Shown here in pieces: positions 42,825 to 52,900 of a stretch of DNA of 64,000 bases. The notes beneath the pieces are model-generated. The model had not been told where the DNA came from. It ran no database searches and was given only the letters and a program-made list of their open reading frames with translations. Source of the DNA: JADJRG01 sp964474905. GTDB lineage: Bacteria; Myxococcota_A; Polyangia; Nannocystales; Nannocystaceae. Made by a program: the position numbers and the translations under genes. The stretch spans positions 35,328 to 99,327 of the forward strand of contig CAYYUP010000015.1 of NCBI GenBank assembly GCA_964474905.1, in the 5' to 3' direction. Each line of letters begins with the position of its first letter. The first letter of the stretch is position 1.

Positions 42825-44372
42825 ATGGCTGAGCTGATCCCGCCTCGCCGTCCGCGGACCACTACGCGATCGCGTATCCATGCGCCGGCCCGTCGCCCCG
42901 GGGCTGCGAGCGAGTCGCGGATCTTTCCGAAGGGGCCCTTCCTCGGCAAGAGGGCGGTGGTCATCGGCGGCAGTGTGGCCGGCATGCTGACGGCACGGGT
43001 CCTGGCGGAGCATTTTGAGCGGGTCTCGATCATCGAGCGGGACTACCTCTACGACCGGCCGATCGGGCGCAAGGGGGCGCCACAGTATCGGCACTCCCAC
43101 ATCCTCCTGGCCTCCGGGGCAGCGGTGCTAAAGGAGCTGTTTCCAGAGCTTGGCGCTGATATGCGACGCGCGGGGGCTGTGCCGGTGGACGCCTCGAAGG
43201 ATCTCCGGTGGTTCCACTTCGGGGTCTGGAAGGCGCGTGTTAAGAGCGGCATTACCTTCTATCTGACCAACAGGATGATCTTTGAGGCAGCGCTTCGCCG
43301 GCGTGTCCGCAGCTGGGCGAACATCGAAATCCTCGACGATCGTGACACCGTGGGCCTTCTCGTCAACGAGGCAGGCGATCGGATCACCGGCGTCAAGTTC
43401 CAGCGTAAGGGCGAGGATTCGATCGAGAGCATCGAGGCTGACTTGGTGGTGGATGCCAGCGGTCGGGGTTCTCGTTCGCCGCGCTGGCTCGAGGGCCTGG
43501 GTTTTGCGCGGGTTGAGGAAACCGAGATCCGCATGAGCATTGGCTATGCCTCGCGGGTCTATCGCTTGCCGAGGAATTTTGATCTCAGCCGACTACCGCT
43601 GGCGGTCTTTCCCAAGCCGCCGGAGACCCATCGCATGGGCCTCATGTTCACGATCGACGACAAGACCCTGATGGTGACATTAGGGGGCTGGTGCCGCGAT
43701 TATCCACCGACTGACCCGGATGGTTTTGCCGAGTTTGCGCGGTCGCTGCCGGTCCCCGACTTCGTGAGCCTGCTCGATGAGGCAAAACCAGCTCCGGCGA
43801 TTCACTCGCACCTTGTGCCCTCGGACCTCCGCCGACGTTACGAGAAGATGTCGCGATTTCCCGACGGCTACCTGGTTCTCGGTGACGCGCTTTGCTCGTT
43901 TAACCCGATCTACGGGCAGGGCATGTCGGCGGCGGCGCTCGAGGTCAAGAGCCTGCAGCGATGGCTCGAGGGGCAGCAGAGGCGCGGCCGCGGCGTCGCG
44001 CAGCGGGGTGCTGGACGTCGTCTCCAACGTGAAATTGTCCGGGCTCTCTATGTTCCTTGGCTCCTGTCGACCATCGAGGATCTGCGCTTCCCGGAGGTGC
44101 CGGGACGCCGACCCTTTGGATTGTCGATCCTGCAGTGGTACATCGGCAATGTCCTGGAGCTGTCGGCGACGCATCCTGAGATCCTGCGGCGATTTATGTT
44201 GGTGATGAACTTGCTCGCGGGGCCAGCCGTGTTGCTGGTGCCGCAGGTGATCTTTGCGGTGTTCTGGCACAGCCTGCGCGGCCGGCCCACCACCGATTCG
44301 GCTGCAAAGGCCGCAGCTGAGGACTCTGGCGACAGCGAGGCGGAGCTGGAGGGTGACGATTCGGCGACGTAG
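42825..44372 (+). CDS. FAD-dependent oxidoreductase
   Basis: This 515-residue flavoprotein carries the dinucleotide-binding motif VVIGGSVAGMLTARVLAEHF, the second FAD motif ADLVVDASGRGSRSPRW and the GDALCSFNPIYGQGMSAAAL motif in the order typical of class A flavoprotein monooxygenases and geranylgeranyl-reductase-like enzymes. A Pro/Arg-rich N-terminal segment of about 40 residues precedes the fold. The C-terminal 90 residues include a hydrophobic stretch (LMNLLAGPAVLLVPQVIFAV-like) that may insert in a membrane. The substrate is unknown. It lies 31 bases upstream of the rhodanese-like fusion gene, suggesting a shared role. Confidence 0.8.
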   Translation: MAELIPPRRPRTTTRSRIHAPARRPGAASESRIFPKGPFLGKRAVVIGGSVAGMLTARVLAEHFERVSIIERDYLYDRPIGRKGAPQYRHSHILLASGAAVLKELFPELGADMRRAGAVPVDASKDLRWFHFGVWKARVKSGITFYLTNRMIFEAALRRRVRSWANIEILDDRDTVGLLVNEAGDRITGVKFQRKGEDSIESIEADLVVDASGRGSRSPRWLEGLGFARVEETEIRMSIGYASRVYRLPRNFDLSRLPLAVFPKPPETHRMGLMFTIDDKTLMVTLGGWCRDYPPTDPDGFAEFARSLPVPDFVSLLDEAKPAPAIHSHLVPSDLRRRYEKMSRFPDGYLVLGDALCSFNPIYGQGMSAAALEVKSLQRWLEGQQRRGRGVAQRGAGRRLQREIVRALYVPWLLSTIEDLRFPEVPGRRPFGLSILQWYIGNVLELSATHPEILRRFMLVMNLLAGPAVLLVPQVIFAVFWHSLRGRPTTDSAAKAAAEDSGDSEAELEGDDSAT

Positions 44373-44403
44373 TACGAGCGTTCGCGCGGCATACTAGGCG
44401 TCG

Positions 44404-45768
44404 ATGAGCGACCCTTCCAAGTCCCCGACCACGCCCAAAAGGTGGCACCCGCAGCTCTACCGGAGCCGAGACGGTGTGCCGGTACTAGCCCCTGAGATCG
44501 TCAGCGAGCTCGGACGTGATGTGATGATCGTCGACCTCCGCGAGCGCCGGCAGCTGTCAGGTCCTCTTGGACATGTCCCTGGGGCCATATCTGTGCCCTT
44601 CGATGGGGTTCGTGCGGCCCTCGGTCGTTTGCCTTTGGATACGCGTCTGGTGCTGGTTTCGAGTCGTGGCCAACGATCGGCAGAGGCCGCCATTGATCTC
44701 GAGCGCGAGGGCATGACGAGGGTCGCGTCGATGCTCGGAGGCATGGAGGAGTGGCGGGCCCGGGGCATCGGCGTGTCGCGCAGAGATGACACCTACACGC
44801 TCACAGTGCCGGACAGAGGTGCGGAGGCGGGCCAGGCTGTGATGGGGGAGCGCCTCTCGGTCGACGATATCGTCGCCCACATCGGCGATCCCGTGGCCCT
44901 GCGGTGGGCCAAGATGGCGGCCTTCTTGATGCAGAGTCGGACCTCCTGTGTCGACGGTCGCGACTCCCAGGGCGTGGTTGGGACTCCGGGTGGCGACGCG
45001 GGCGAGTTTCTCCTGGCCTTGGCGGCGATCGAGTCGCTGACCGAGATCGAGTTTGGGGCGGAGAAAGTCGCGGATCTGCTCGACGACTACCTCGAGACCT
45101 TTGGGCGCTTTTACATGCATACCGACCGGCACGCGGTCGAACATTGGATCCAGGCGATGCGTGCCGATCCGCAGGTCGCGGCGGTGCTACCTGGTTCGGC
45201 CGCGCAGAGCGACGAGTGGGCGCAGTGGTTTCGCTCGCCCCCGGTTGAGGTGCGAGATCGGCTGCTCGGGCTCTTGATCGAGCCCGGCAATATCGGTTGT
45301 GGTCACCTGCGCCTGATGACCGAACATGCCGCGGATTACGGGCTCCGGCGGCAGCTCGTTGCGGCCTTCTTGAGCGCCTACTTCAGGCGACTCTGGGCCG
45401 GCGCTAGCGGCATCGAGTACGTGGTTCTCGAGGGGGCGCACGCTGAGCAAGCGGTGGTCAACATCGTGCTAGAGGGGGAAATCTGGCCCTTCACACGGGT
45501 GCCTTTGATCCCGCCGGCGGGTGCGATCCAGATCTTCGTCAATCACCCGCAGGTCGTCACCTATCTCCGAAGACAGGTCGCAGGTTTCTTTTCGATCCAC
45601 TCGGAGGTCGGGATCGAGGAGGGGCACGACGCCAAGATCGCCGAGCGTATGGCGGAGCTCGGGGCGCAGCAGCTCGGGCAGACGATCGCCCATCTCGCCG
45701 ATGGGTTGCCTATTTTTGAGGCACGCTTCCTCGTGGATGGCTCGGTATTTGTCAGCGAGATCGGCTGA
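44404..45768 (+). CDS. Cys-less rhodanese fused to CxDGR domain
   Basis: The 454-residue protein starts with a rhodanese-like domain (about residues 25-125) with IVDLRERRQLSGPLGHVPGA, but the active-site loop reads VSSRGQRS, so Ser86 stands where the catalytic Cys should be; it is probably non-catalytic. The C-terminal domain (about residues 150-454) has CVDGRDSQGVVGTPGGDAG (Cys182, Asp184, Arg186), FYMHTDRHAVEHW and NIGCGHLRLM (Cys299, His301). The Cys-x-Asp-x-Arg pattern resembles the zinc site of beta-type carbonic anhydrases, but this is only a motif match. The neighbouring upstream gene is an FAD oxidoreductase. I do not recognise the family. Confidence 0.6.
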   Translation: MSDPSKSPTTPKRWHPQLYRSRDGVPVLAPEIVSELGRDVMIVDLRERRQLSGPLGHVPGAISVPFDGVRAALGRLPLDTRLVLVSSRGQRSAEAAIDLEREGMTRVASMLGGMEEWRARGIGVSRRDDTYTLTVPDRGAEAGQAVMGERLSVDDIVAHIGDPVALRWAKMAAFLMQSRTSCVDGRDSQGVVGTPGGDAGEFLLALAAIESLTEIEFGAEKVADLLDDYLETFGRFYMHTDRHAVEHWIQAMRADPQVAAVLPGSAAQSDEWAQWFRSPPVEVRDRLLGLLIEPGNIGCGHLRLMTEHAADYGLRRQLVAAFLSAYFRRLWAGASGIEYVVLEGAHAEQAVVNIVLEGEIWPFTRVPLIPPAGAIQIFVNHPQVVTYLRRQVAGFFSIHSEVGIEEGHDAKIAERMAELGAQQLGQTIAHLADGLPIFEARFLVDGSVFVSEIG

Positions 45769-46197
45769 TCAATCGTTGTGATAGGGGTGCCCAGCGAGGA
45801 TCGTCGCCGCCCGGTAGAGCTGCTCGATGAGCATCAGGCGGGCGATGCGATGGGGAAAGGTGAGGCGGGAGAGCGCGAGCAGGCGGTCGGCCGCGGCTCG
45901 GTCGGCGGTATCAAAACCCTCTGCGGCGCCGATGTAGAGAGAGATTTTGGGAGAGCCGAGATCGCGTTGCTGGCCGATCCAGGTCGCGAGTTCGCGGGTG
46001 CTCATAGGGTCGCCGCGCTCGTCGAGCACGACGTGCACACCCGGCGTGCGCTTCCAGCTCTGGCGCAGGGCGTCGAGGCTGCGCACCTCGATCACCTCGG
46101 TGGCAAAGAGCGGTCGTAGCCTGCGGAGGTAGCGGTCGCAGAGGCCCTGGAGGGCCGCGTCCTTGAGTTTGCCGACGGCGACGACGCGCAGGCGCAT
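45769..46197 (-). CDS. rlmH: 23S rRNA pseudouridine methyltransferase RlmH
   Basis: RlmH is a SPOUT methyltransferase that N3-methylates pseudouridine 1915 of 23S rRNA. The 142-residue length fits the family, and the AdoMet-knot region is visible in LYIGAAEGFDTADR and the C-terminal LMLIEQLYRAATILAGHPYH. The ATG overlaps the rsfS stop by one base (TGATG), a classic ribosome-related pair. It converges on the rhodanese fusion gene, with the two ends meeting at 45768/45769. Confidence 0.94.
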   Translation of the reverse strand: MRLRVVAVGKLKDAALQGLCDRYLRRLRPLFATEVIEVRSLDALRQSWKRTPGVHVVLDERGDPMSTRELATWIGQQRDLGSPKISLYIGAAEGFDTADRAAADRLLALSRLTFPHRIARLMLIEQLYRAATILAGHPYHND

Positions 46198-46853
46198 CAG
46201 GGGAGTTTGCGCTGCGCTGGGTCGGCGACCGGCTCGTCGTCGGTCTCTTTCTCTTTGACCTCGGCCGTCGCGGGCTCTGTGGCACTGGCGTCGGGGGCAT
46301 CGACAGTGCCGTTGTTGTCGAAGTCGTCGTCGTCGTCGAAATCGTCGTCGTCGTAATCGTCGTCGTCGTAATCGTCGTCGTACTCGTCGAGCTCGCCCTC
46401 AAAGGCCGAGAACTCGGCGCCCTGGTGGCCGGGCATGACGTCGGGGGGCGGCAGCATGCCCAGGCCCGAGACGTCCATCACCTCGGCGGGCAGATCGAGC
46501 TCGACCCGCGGGGCGTCGCTCCACATGCTCTCGAGGTCGTAGTAGTCGCGCACCGGGTGGTAGAAGACGTGAACGATAAAATCGTCGTAGTCGAGGAGGT
46601 CCCAGAGGTGCTGGTCCAGGCCGTCGCTGCCGATCGCGCGGCGTCCCGACTCGCGGAGCGCGTCGACGATGGACTCGGTGATGCCGCGGACGTGGCGATC
46701 CGAGCGACCCGAGAGAATGAGTACGTAGTCGGTGTAGCCGGCGACCTCGGTGACGCAGAGGATCTTTGGCGCGAGCGCCTTGAGGTCGAGCGCGGCCTCC
46801 AGGGCCAGCTTGAGCGGGGCGGGCAACGCCTCGCGCGTAGGAGCGGATTTCAC
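46197..46853 (-). CDS. rsfS: Ribosomal silencing factor RsfS with acidic tail
   Basis: RsfS binds ribosomal protein L14 and prevents joining of the subunits under starvation. The core (residues 1-125) includes CVTEVAGYTDYVLILSGRSD and LWDLLDYDDFIVHVFYHPVR, which match the Iojap/DUF143 fold. The C-terminal 90 residues form an extra acidic region with long Asp runs (YDDDYDDDDYDDDDFDDD) followed by a Glu/Asp/Thr-rich end. Such an extension is absent in most RsfS proteins. It is coupled to rlmH by the TGATG overlap. Confidence 0.9.
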   Translation of the reverse strand: MKSAPTREALPAPLKLALEAALDLKALAPKILCVTEVAGYTDYVLILSGRSDRHVRGITESIVDALRESGRRAIGSDGLDQHLWDLLDYDDFIVHVFYHPVRDYYDLESMWSDAPRVELDLPAEVMDVSGLGMLPPPDVMPGHQGAEFSAFEGELDEYDDDYDDDDYDDDDFDDDDDFDNNGTVDAPDASATEPATAEVKEKETDDEPVADPAQRKLP

Positions 46854-46946
46854 GGGCTGCTTGTAGCGCGGCCTCCGTGGGCGGGCAAGCCCTGCCTGAG
46901 GGGGTCGCGGGAGGCTTTTGGGGGGTCGCAGGGGCTTTGTCGGGGC

Positions 46947-47894
46947 TCAGCGGGAGAGGCCGTCGAGAAGGCGTCGTCGCTCCTCTTTGTAGCGGATGCG
47001 TTCTGGGAAGGGCGCGCTTGAGGCAGGAGGCACGACAGAGAGCCCCGGCATCAACTCGCGCTCTGCGTTGAGCGTCGCCTTACCCGTGAGTGTTCTCCCT
47101 TCGACATCCTCGAGGCTGAAGGCGACGTCGATCGTCGCGTGCATCCAGAGACCGTGCTCTCGATCGACCTCGACGCGGCCTTGGATCGCCGAGAAGTCGA
47201 CCCCTGTGCGCCAGGCCTCCAGGCCTTCTGCGGCCGGCGTGGGAGTGCGGGAAGGTGCCAGCGAGAGGTCAAAGGTGACGCGATCCTCGTCGCTGGCGGC
47301 GACCGAGATCGCGAGCGAAGGTCCGGCAAAGGCGACGAGGTCGTGCACCGAGTGCTCGGCATCATCGAGCCAGGTCCAATGGATCTCAGAGTCGAGTTCG
47401 CGGTGGAGCCAGCCGCGATAGGGCAGCCGCGAGTAGATCCTCTTGCCGATGATGATGAGTTCGCGGGAGGCGACTTCTTTGGGGCCCTGACGCAGATGCA
47501 GGGCGGGCTCGCGATCGTTGTCGGCGGCCCACTCGAGGAGCAGCTCGTCGTGGACCTCTTGTGGGATCGGCGGATGCTCGTCGGGTTTTGGCCTGGGTAG
47601 GGCAGGCGGTCGCAGCGAGAAGTCCGCGGTGTAGCTCAGGCGGTGGCGGCCGAGGGCACGGCGGGCGCTGCGATGGCCCCGGGAGAGCAGGCCCAAGAGG
47701 CCCTCGACGGTCGGTGCGTCGAAGACCTCGTCGGGGTCCTGGGCTGTCTTGGGTCGCAGCTCCTGGCCCTGCGCGTCGTGCTTTGAGTTGTCGTCACCGC
47801 AAGCGGAGGAGCCCGCGCAGAGCGAGAGCGCGGCGAATCCTGCGGCGAGTTTGCAGCGGAGGGGCGCGTTCGGGGGCCGCACGCGCGAGAGCAT
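46947..47894 (-). CDS. Lipoprotein of unknown function
   Basis: The 315-residue protein has a lipoprotein signal with lipobox SSAC (Cys32). The mature domain (residues about 60-300) is beta-rich, with strands such as HRLSYTADFSLRPPALPRPK and DRVTFDLSLAPSRTPTP, and resembles the LolA/LolB/outer-membrane lipoprotein-sorting group in overall plan, but no exact motif proves it. It lies upstream of rsfS with a gap of about 90 bases and is divergent from the prepilin peptidase gene. Confidence 0.6.
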   Translation of the reverse strand: MLSRVRPPNAPLRCKLAAGFAALSLCAGSSACGDDNSKHDAQGQELRPKTAQDPDEVFDAPTVEGLLGLLSRGHRSARRALGRHRLSYTADFSLRPPALPRPKPDEHPPIPQEVHDELLLEWAADNDREPALHLRQGPKEVASRELIIIGKRIYSRLPYRGWLHRELDSEIHWTWLDDAEHSVHDLVAFAGPSLAISVAASDEDRVTFDLSLAPSRTPTPAAEGLEAWRTGVDFSAIQGRVEVDREHGLWMHATIDVAFSLEDVEGRTLTGKATLNAERELMPGLSVVPPASSAPFPERIRYKEERRRLLDGLSR

Positions 47895-47953
47895 AGCAGC
47901 GACGCGAGGGGCTGATACACTGCCGCGGTGGATCGCCGAGGCGAGGCCTGCCG

Positions 47954-48901
47954 GTGCTAGGCCCCGAAATATGGACCGACGGGGTCGTCGCGGTGGATCC
48001 GTGGATCGTGGGCATCTTGCTCGGGCCGGCGATGATGCTCGGCGCCTTCGCCTGGGGCCTGCTGTGGGGGAGCTTTGCCAACGTCGTGATCTGGCGGGTG
48101 CCGCGGGGGATGAGCGTCGTTCGCCCGGGCTCGTCGTGCACCTCTTGCGGGGCCGCGATCGCCTGGTACGACAACATCCCGGTGCTCTCGTTCTTGCTGC
48201 TGCGGGGTCGTTGTCGGCGTTGCTCGGAGCCGCTGGCGCTGCGTTATCTCGTGGTCGAGATCCTCGGCGGCTTCATCTCCTTCGCCTTTTATCTGCTGCA
48301 CGTCGTCCGGCCGCTGGTCGAGGGCGGCGGGCCTGCTCTGGGCGCGTGGCTGCTGTGGACGATCTTCGGCCTGGCGTTGCTGATCATCACCTTTACCGAT
48401 CTCGATCTTTGGGTGATCCCGGGCGCGGTTGTGCTGCCGGTGGCGGCCTTGGGTTTCGGCGTTGCGTTTGTCGATCCGACGATCCTCGGGGTCTTGCCGG
48501 TCGAGGCCCTGCTCGCGGCGCTCGGCGGCTACGGGCTCATCGCTGGCCTGCGTTGGATCTACCTCAAGCGGCGCGGCATCGAGGCGCTCGGGCTCGGCGA
48601 CGCCAAACTTCTGGTGATGGTGGGGGCCTTTATGGGTCCAGGCGGTGTGATCTGGAGCGTCGCCGCGGGGGCGATCCAGGGGTTGCTGGTGGCGGTGCCG
48701 CTGCTGCTCGTTGGTGGTCGGTTGGCCAACACAACGCTCACCGAGGTGCACGGCGATGATCCCGAACTCGGCGAAGAGGATCCGGAGGCGGGCGTGATGG
48801 GGGCGCGGATCCCCTTTGGTCCCTTCTTGGCGATCGCGGCCCTCGAGTTCGCGCTGCTTCGCGGCTCGATCGAGGACACGCTTTACTGGTTGCTCGGCTA
48901 G
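47954..48901 (+). CDS. Prepilin peptidase/methyltransferase (type IV, A24)
   Basis: This integral membrane enzyme removes the leader from type IV pilin-like proteins and methylates the new N-terminus. The two catalytic aspartates are in FTDLDLWVIP and GLGDAKLL. A zinc-type cysteine pair pattern, CTSC and CRRC with the WYDNIPVLSFLLLRGR stretch between, marks the methyltransferase part. About eight hydrophobic segments follow. The 315-residue length is normal. Its stop codon overlaps that of the convergent protease gene. Confidence 0.92.
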   Translation: MLGPEIWTDGVVAVDPWIVGILLGPAMMLGAFAWGLLWGSFANVVIWRVPRGMSVVRPGSSCTSCGAAIAWYDNIPVLSFLLLRGRCRRCSEPLALRYLVVEILGGFISFAFYLLHVVRPLVEGGGPALGAWLLWTIFGLALLIITFTDLDLWVIPGAVVLPVAALGFGVAFVDPTILGVLPVEALLAALGGYGLIAGLRWIYLKRRGIEALGLGDAKLLVMVGAFMGPGGVIWSVAAGAIQGLLVAVPLLLVGGRLANTTLTEVHGDDPELGEEDPEAGVMGARIPFGPFLAIAALEFALLRGSIEDTLYWLLG

Positions 48902-49818
48902 GGTCGGCGCCGGCGTCGTCTGCCGGCAAAGGCGATGCCGAGCGGAAGCAGTACGGCGAGGGCGTCGAGTGGGCGCGTTGAATCGACGGCGCAGCGATCA
49001 CAGCCGCTGCGATCCGGGTCGGGATCGAGGCAGTCACAGGTCTCGCAGCCGCTCGGGCGCACGTCGATGCCGCTCTCGTCGGAGATCCAGCAGAGCACAG
49101 AGGAGGGGATCCCGTAAAAACCACCCTCGCCGCAGGCGTAGCCCCGGGAGAGCACGCCGACCAGCAGCGGGTCGCCGTCCTTGTCGAACATAAATGCGGG
49201 TCCGCCGGAGTCGCCCTGGCAGGAGTCGATGCCCATGCCGCCGGCTTGGAACTCGAGGCCGGTGTCGCTGAATCGGGTGAGCACGGTCTCGGCTTCGCGC
49301 TTGATGCCACTCACCCAGTTTTCGTCCTTGCCGAAGCCGACCAAGATCACGGCTGCGTCGATGCGCATCAGATCGTCCCACTGATCCTGGGTGGTCATGA
49401 TCGTCGCCGGCGGGAAATCGGCGGGTGCAGGATCCTTGAGCACGACGTAGGCGAAGTCGAAGAGGTCGCTCTTGCAGGTCTCGGCGTCGGCGCAGAAGTC
49501 GGGGTGGAGCCCGTAGGAGCCGGCGGTGGTTTCGAATGCCGGCTGCACCGAGTGGTCGCCGAACTGGACGTGGACCTTTGTATTGGGGGGCGAGGTTACG
49601 AGGCAGTGCGCAGCGGTCATAACCAGGCGCGGTGTGATCAAGGTGCCGGTGCAGAGTTGGCTGCCGACCTCGATGGCGACGACTGAGGGCCAATCGCCAG
49701 GGTCGACAGCGGAGCCACCGTAGATCGGCTGGATCGGCGGTGGACGATCGTTGATCGCGTCAAGTCCACCTGCTTCAAGGGCCAGGACGATGCCGAGCCA
49801 CGCCGAGATTGCCACCAT
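48898..49818 (-). CDS. Trypsin-like serine protease with MYXO-CTERM-like tail
   Basis: The 306-residue protein starts with a signal-like hydrophobic segment, followed by IYGGSAVDPGDWPSVVAI, a chymotrypsin-fold start. The catalytic triad is His71 in TAAHC, Asp121 (or Asp118) in SDLFDFAYV and Ser204 in CQGDSGGP. The C-terminus has a Cys-rich spacer (CETCDCLDPDPDRSGCDRC), a hydrophobic helix and a run of Arg, the plan of the MYXO-CTERM sorting tail that keeps proteins on the myxobacterial surface. A secreted or surface protease is therefore likely. Confidence 0.85.
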   Translation of the reverse strand: MVAISAWLGIVLALEAGGLDAINDRPPPIQPIYGGSAVDPGDWPSVVAIEVGSQLCTGTLITPRLVMTAAHCLVTSPPNTKVHVQFGDHSVQPAFETTAGSYGLHPDFCADAETCKSDLFDFAYVVLKDPAPADFPPATIMTTQDQWDDLMRIDAAVILVGFGKDENWVSGIKREAETVLTRFSDTGLEFQAGGMGIDSCQGDSGGPAFMFDKDGDPLLVGVLSRGYACGEGGFYGIPSSVLCWISDESGIDVRPSGCETCDCLDPDPDRSGCDRCAVDSTRPLDALAVLLPLGIAFAGRRRRRRP

Positions 49819-49868
49819 GCCGCGATCATAGCAGCGTCGGGTCGCGGGTCATCGCTCGTTGCCGCGCT

Positions 49869-49888
49869 GGCCGGGGGCAATCCCCGCC
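49869..49888 (-). terminator. Possible terminator of the TPR gene
   Basis: A GGGG-CAAT-CCCC hairpin with flanking GC pairs lies about 20 bases after the stop of the minus-strand TPR gene. It has no T run on that strand. Confidence 0.35.
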
Positions 49889-49905
49889 TTCGCGGATGCA
49901 TGCCC

Positions 49906-52900
49906 TTAGGGGTCTTCGGGGTCCTGCAGGAGGTCGAACTCCGCTTCGTCTTGGCTTTGGAAGGCGATGCTGTCCGTGTCAGGCGCGCCGGGAGTGTTGG
50001 CATCGTTTGTGCTCGGCGGGTCGTCGGCCACTTCGGCATCGTCTGTGCTCGGTGGCGGGCTGTTGTCGGGCACAGGTTGCTGGGGCGCAGCTTGGGCGCC
50101 GTCGAGGAGGGCGCAGTAGCCGAGGCCTCGACGGGCCCGGGCGTAGAGGGCGCTACCCGAGAAGCCGAGCAGATCGCGGAGCTCTTCGTCGTTGTTGTTC
50201 GCTCGCTCGCGGATCGCCTGGGCTCGGGCCTTGGCTTCGGGCGGCAGGCCGAGGAATTCGAGTGCGATCTCGATTTTTCCAGAGGCACAGAGGCCGACCC
50301 GGTTGCCGCCTCGTCGCACCCAAGAGCGCCAGGATCGGCTGTCAAAGCTCTCCTCTTGGTGCTCTTTGAGAAGCGTGGCGATCGCCCCCGAGACCTTGGG
50401 CGGCAGTTTGCGGGAGAGGTGCTGGGCGAGCTGAAGTACCGCCTCGTCATCGTCTTGGATGAGTTCGCGGCGCTGCGCGTGACGGGGGTGGAAGGCCAGC
50501 AAAACCGCTGCCAAAACCTTGGCCAGTTCCTCGCGATCGAGCGCTTCGCAGAGCAGATTGCCCGGGCGGGCAAAGAAGAGCGAGCGGCCGACCGCGAAGC
50601 GCAGATGGCCGGGCGCCTCTTCGTACTTGGCCTTGGGACCGACGACCATTACCGGGGGGTATTGGCAGTGGGGCAGGAGCCAGCCGTCGTCGATGTCGAA
50701 GGCGACCGCGGCCGCGTCGACCACCGGATAGGGCGGCGCACCGATCCGGGTGCGGGTATCGGTCCAGGTGCGACAGAAGACGTTGTCAGCCCCGGGAATC
50801 AGCGCTCCGTCGGTGTCGAGGCGGGGCAACTTGGCGCAGAGGATGGCCGCGCCGCCGCGCCCGAGTTGGTGCATCGCTTCGATCATGCCGCCGCTCGGGA
50901 GCTTGCGCGGCAGCACTGCGTTGATGTCGAAGCTCTCGCGATCATGGACCTCAACGCCGAGACGTCCGGCGAGGGCAAGGGTCTTTGCGTCGTCGGGATC
51001 GAGCACGCGGAGGAGCCCGCAGAGCGCCGCAGCCTGGTCGATGTCGCCGTCGTGCAGGCAGATCTCGAGGAGCGCGCGTTGGTTTTTGGTGTCGGTAGGA
51101 TCGAGTTCGAGGATCGCCTCGTAGTTTTGGCGGATCCGGCTGCTCTCCGTGCCTGCGGCGATGTAGAGCTGGGTCAGGTGACGGCGCTCGGCGACCCCCA
51201 GGCCGCGGGCGTCGAGGGTCGCGGCCCGCTCGAGGAGGCGGATCGCCCGTTCGGGATGCTCGTGCTGGGTCTCGGCGAGGCGGATCAGCAGCGCCGAGCG
51301 GAGTGCGTCTTCGGTTTCGCCCTGATCGCTTCGCAGACCCTGGCGGTTGAAGAACATCAGGACCAGACGCTCGATGTCCTCTTGGTGGTCGCCTTTGGCC
51401 TCGAGGGCGTCGAACATCGCCGAAATCGGAGTAGATCGGCGGGGAAACGCGTCGCAAGCGGCCTGGGCGTAGTGCTGGGCGCTGTCATCGTCGCCCTCAT
51501 GTCCCCGCACCAGGGAGAGGCGAACACCCTCGACAAGGAGCTCTAGGCGGCTCTCTGTTCGTAGGTCGTCGCGGAGCACCAGGCGGTCGAGGCATTTAAG
51601 CGCGGTCGCGGTATCACGGCTCGAGGCCACCCAAAAGGCCACTTCGAGGTGACGGCGAGTGAGCAGAGGCGTTGACTCTTCGCCTACCAAGGTGATGCCA
51701 CTGCGGAGAGAGACAAAGGCACGATCGCGCAGGTCTCGGACGGCAAAAAGCTCGTCTTCGCTGGGATCACGGCCTTCGTTTTCAGCGCTTTCTTCGATCT
51801 CGGCAGCAGCGTCAGCGGCCAGCATGCCGGCCCCGAGCAGAGCCTCTCCGCGTTTTGTGGGCTCTGCAAAGTGCTGCGCCCGAGCGGCTGTGTAGCGGGA
51901 CTGGCGGTCGTAGAGGCAGCGCTCACGGCAGCGCTCGATCATCTGGTCTTGGATCTCGATATTTTCTGGATCGTGGCCGTGGGCCTGCTCAAAGAGAACG
52001 ATTTCGCGGGTCTCATCGCCGACTTCGGCGGCGGCGAAGGACGCGAGCGCGTAGATCTGAGCGAGCTGACGATGCTCCTCGCGGCTGAGAACCACACCTG
52101 TCCCTAAGAACTCATCGAGCTGGGCGATCGCGCTGAGCGTCTCTTGCCAGCGACCGACGTGATAGCGATTGCGGATGATGGCGCAGCGGATCTCGAGGCT
52201 GGAGGGATCTTGATGCAGGGCCGAGGAGAGCCGGCGGTAGGCGTCAGCGCAGCGATCGGTGGCCTCGAAGAGGCGGGCGAGCAGGACCAGCGCCTCGACC
52301 AGGTGAGTGCCGTCGCGGGTGAGCACGTGCGATTCGACGGCCTCCTCGAGGATCGGCTCGGCTTCGTCGTAGCGGCCGGCGAGGAAGAGCACTTCGCCGA
52401 GGCTGTGGCTGGCGAGCGCGCAGTCGGGATCGGCCACAAGGGCAGCGCTAAAGCGGGCGGTCGCGAGGTCGATGTCGGCGGTCGAGTGCCAAAGGGTGCG
52501 GCCCAATTCGGTGAGCACTCGGGAGTGCAGAGGCGTCGGCAGGGCGGCGATGCGCTCCGCGAGCAGGGCATCGACACCGGCTCGATCACCGGCGGCGATT
52601 CGCAGCTCTGTGAGGCCCGAGAGTGCCGTCGCGATGCGGCCGATCGCCTTGGGATCATCGGCTCCTGGCTCGCTCGCGAGCACCTTGTCGTAGAGCCGCG
52701 CGGACCACTCGGCGTCGTCGAGCGCATTGCGGGCGATGGGGGCGGCCTCCAGCAGATCGTCGGCGTCGCCCAGGCGCTCAAGGGTATCGACGAGCACCGG
52801 TAGATCCTCGCTCTGCCGGGCCAGGCTCGCTCGCCTCCGCAGAAGTTCGCGGTGGCTGGGATTCTCGCCGAGGGCCTCCTCGATGGTCGCGGTCGCCTCC

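Noticed and set aside
49900..51546. 548-codon plus-strand frame inside the TPR gene
   Set aside because: It is antisense to the C-terminal region of an unbroken 3227-codon frame and shows no start signal or domain.
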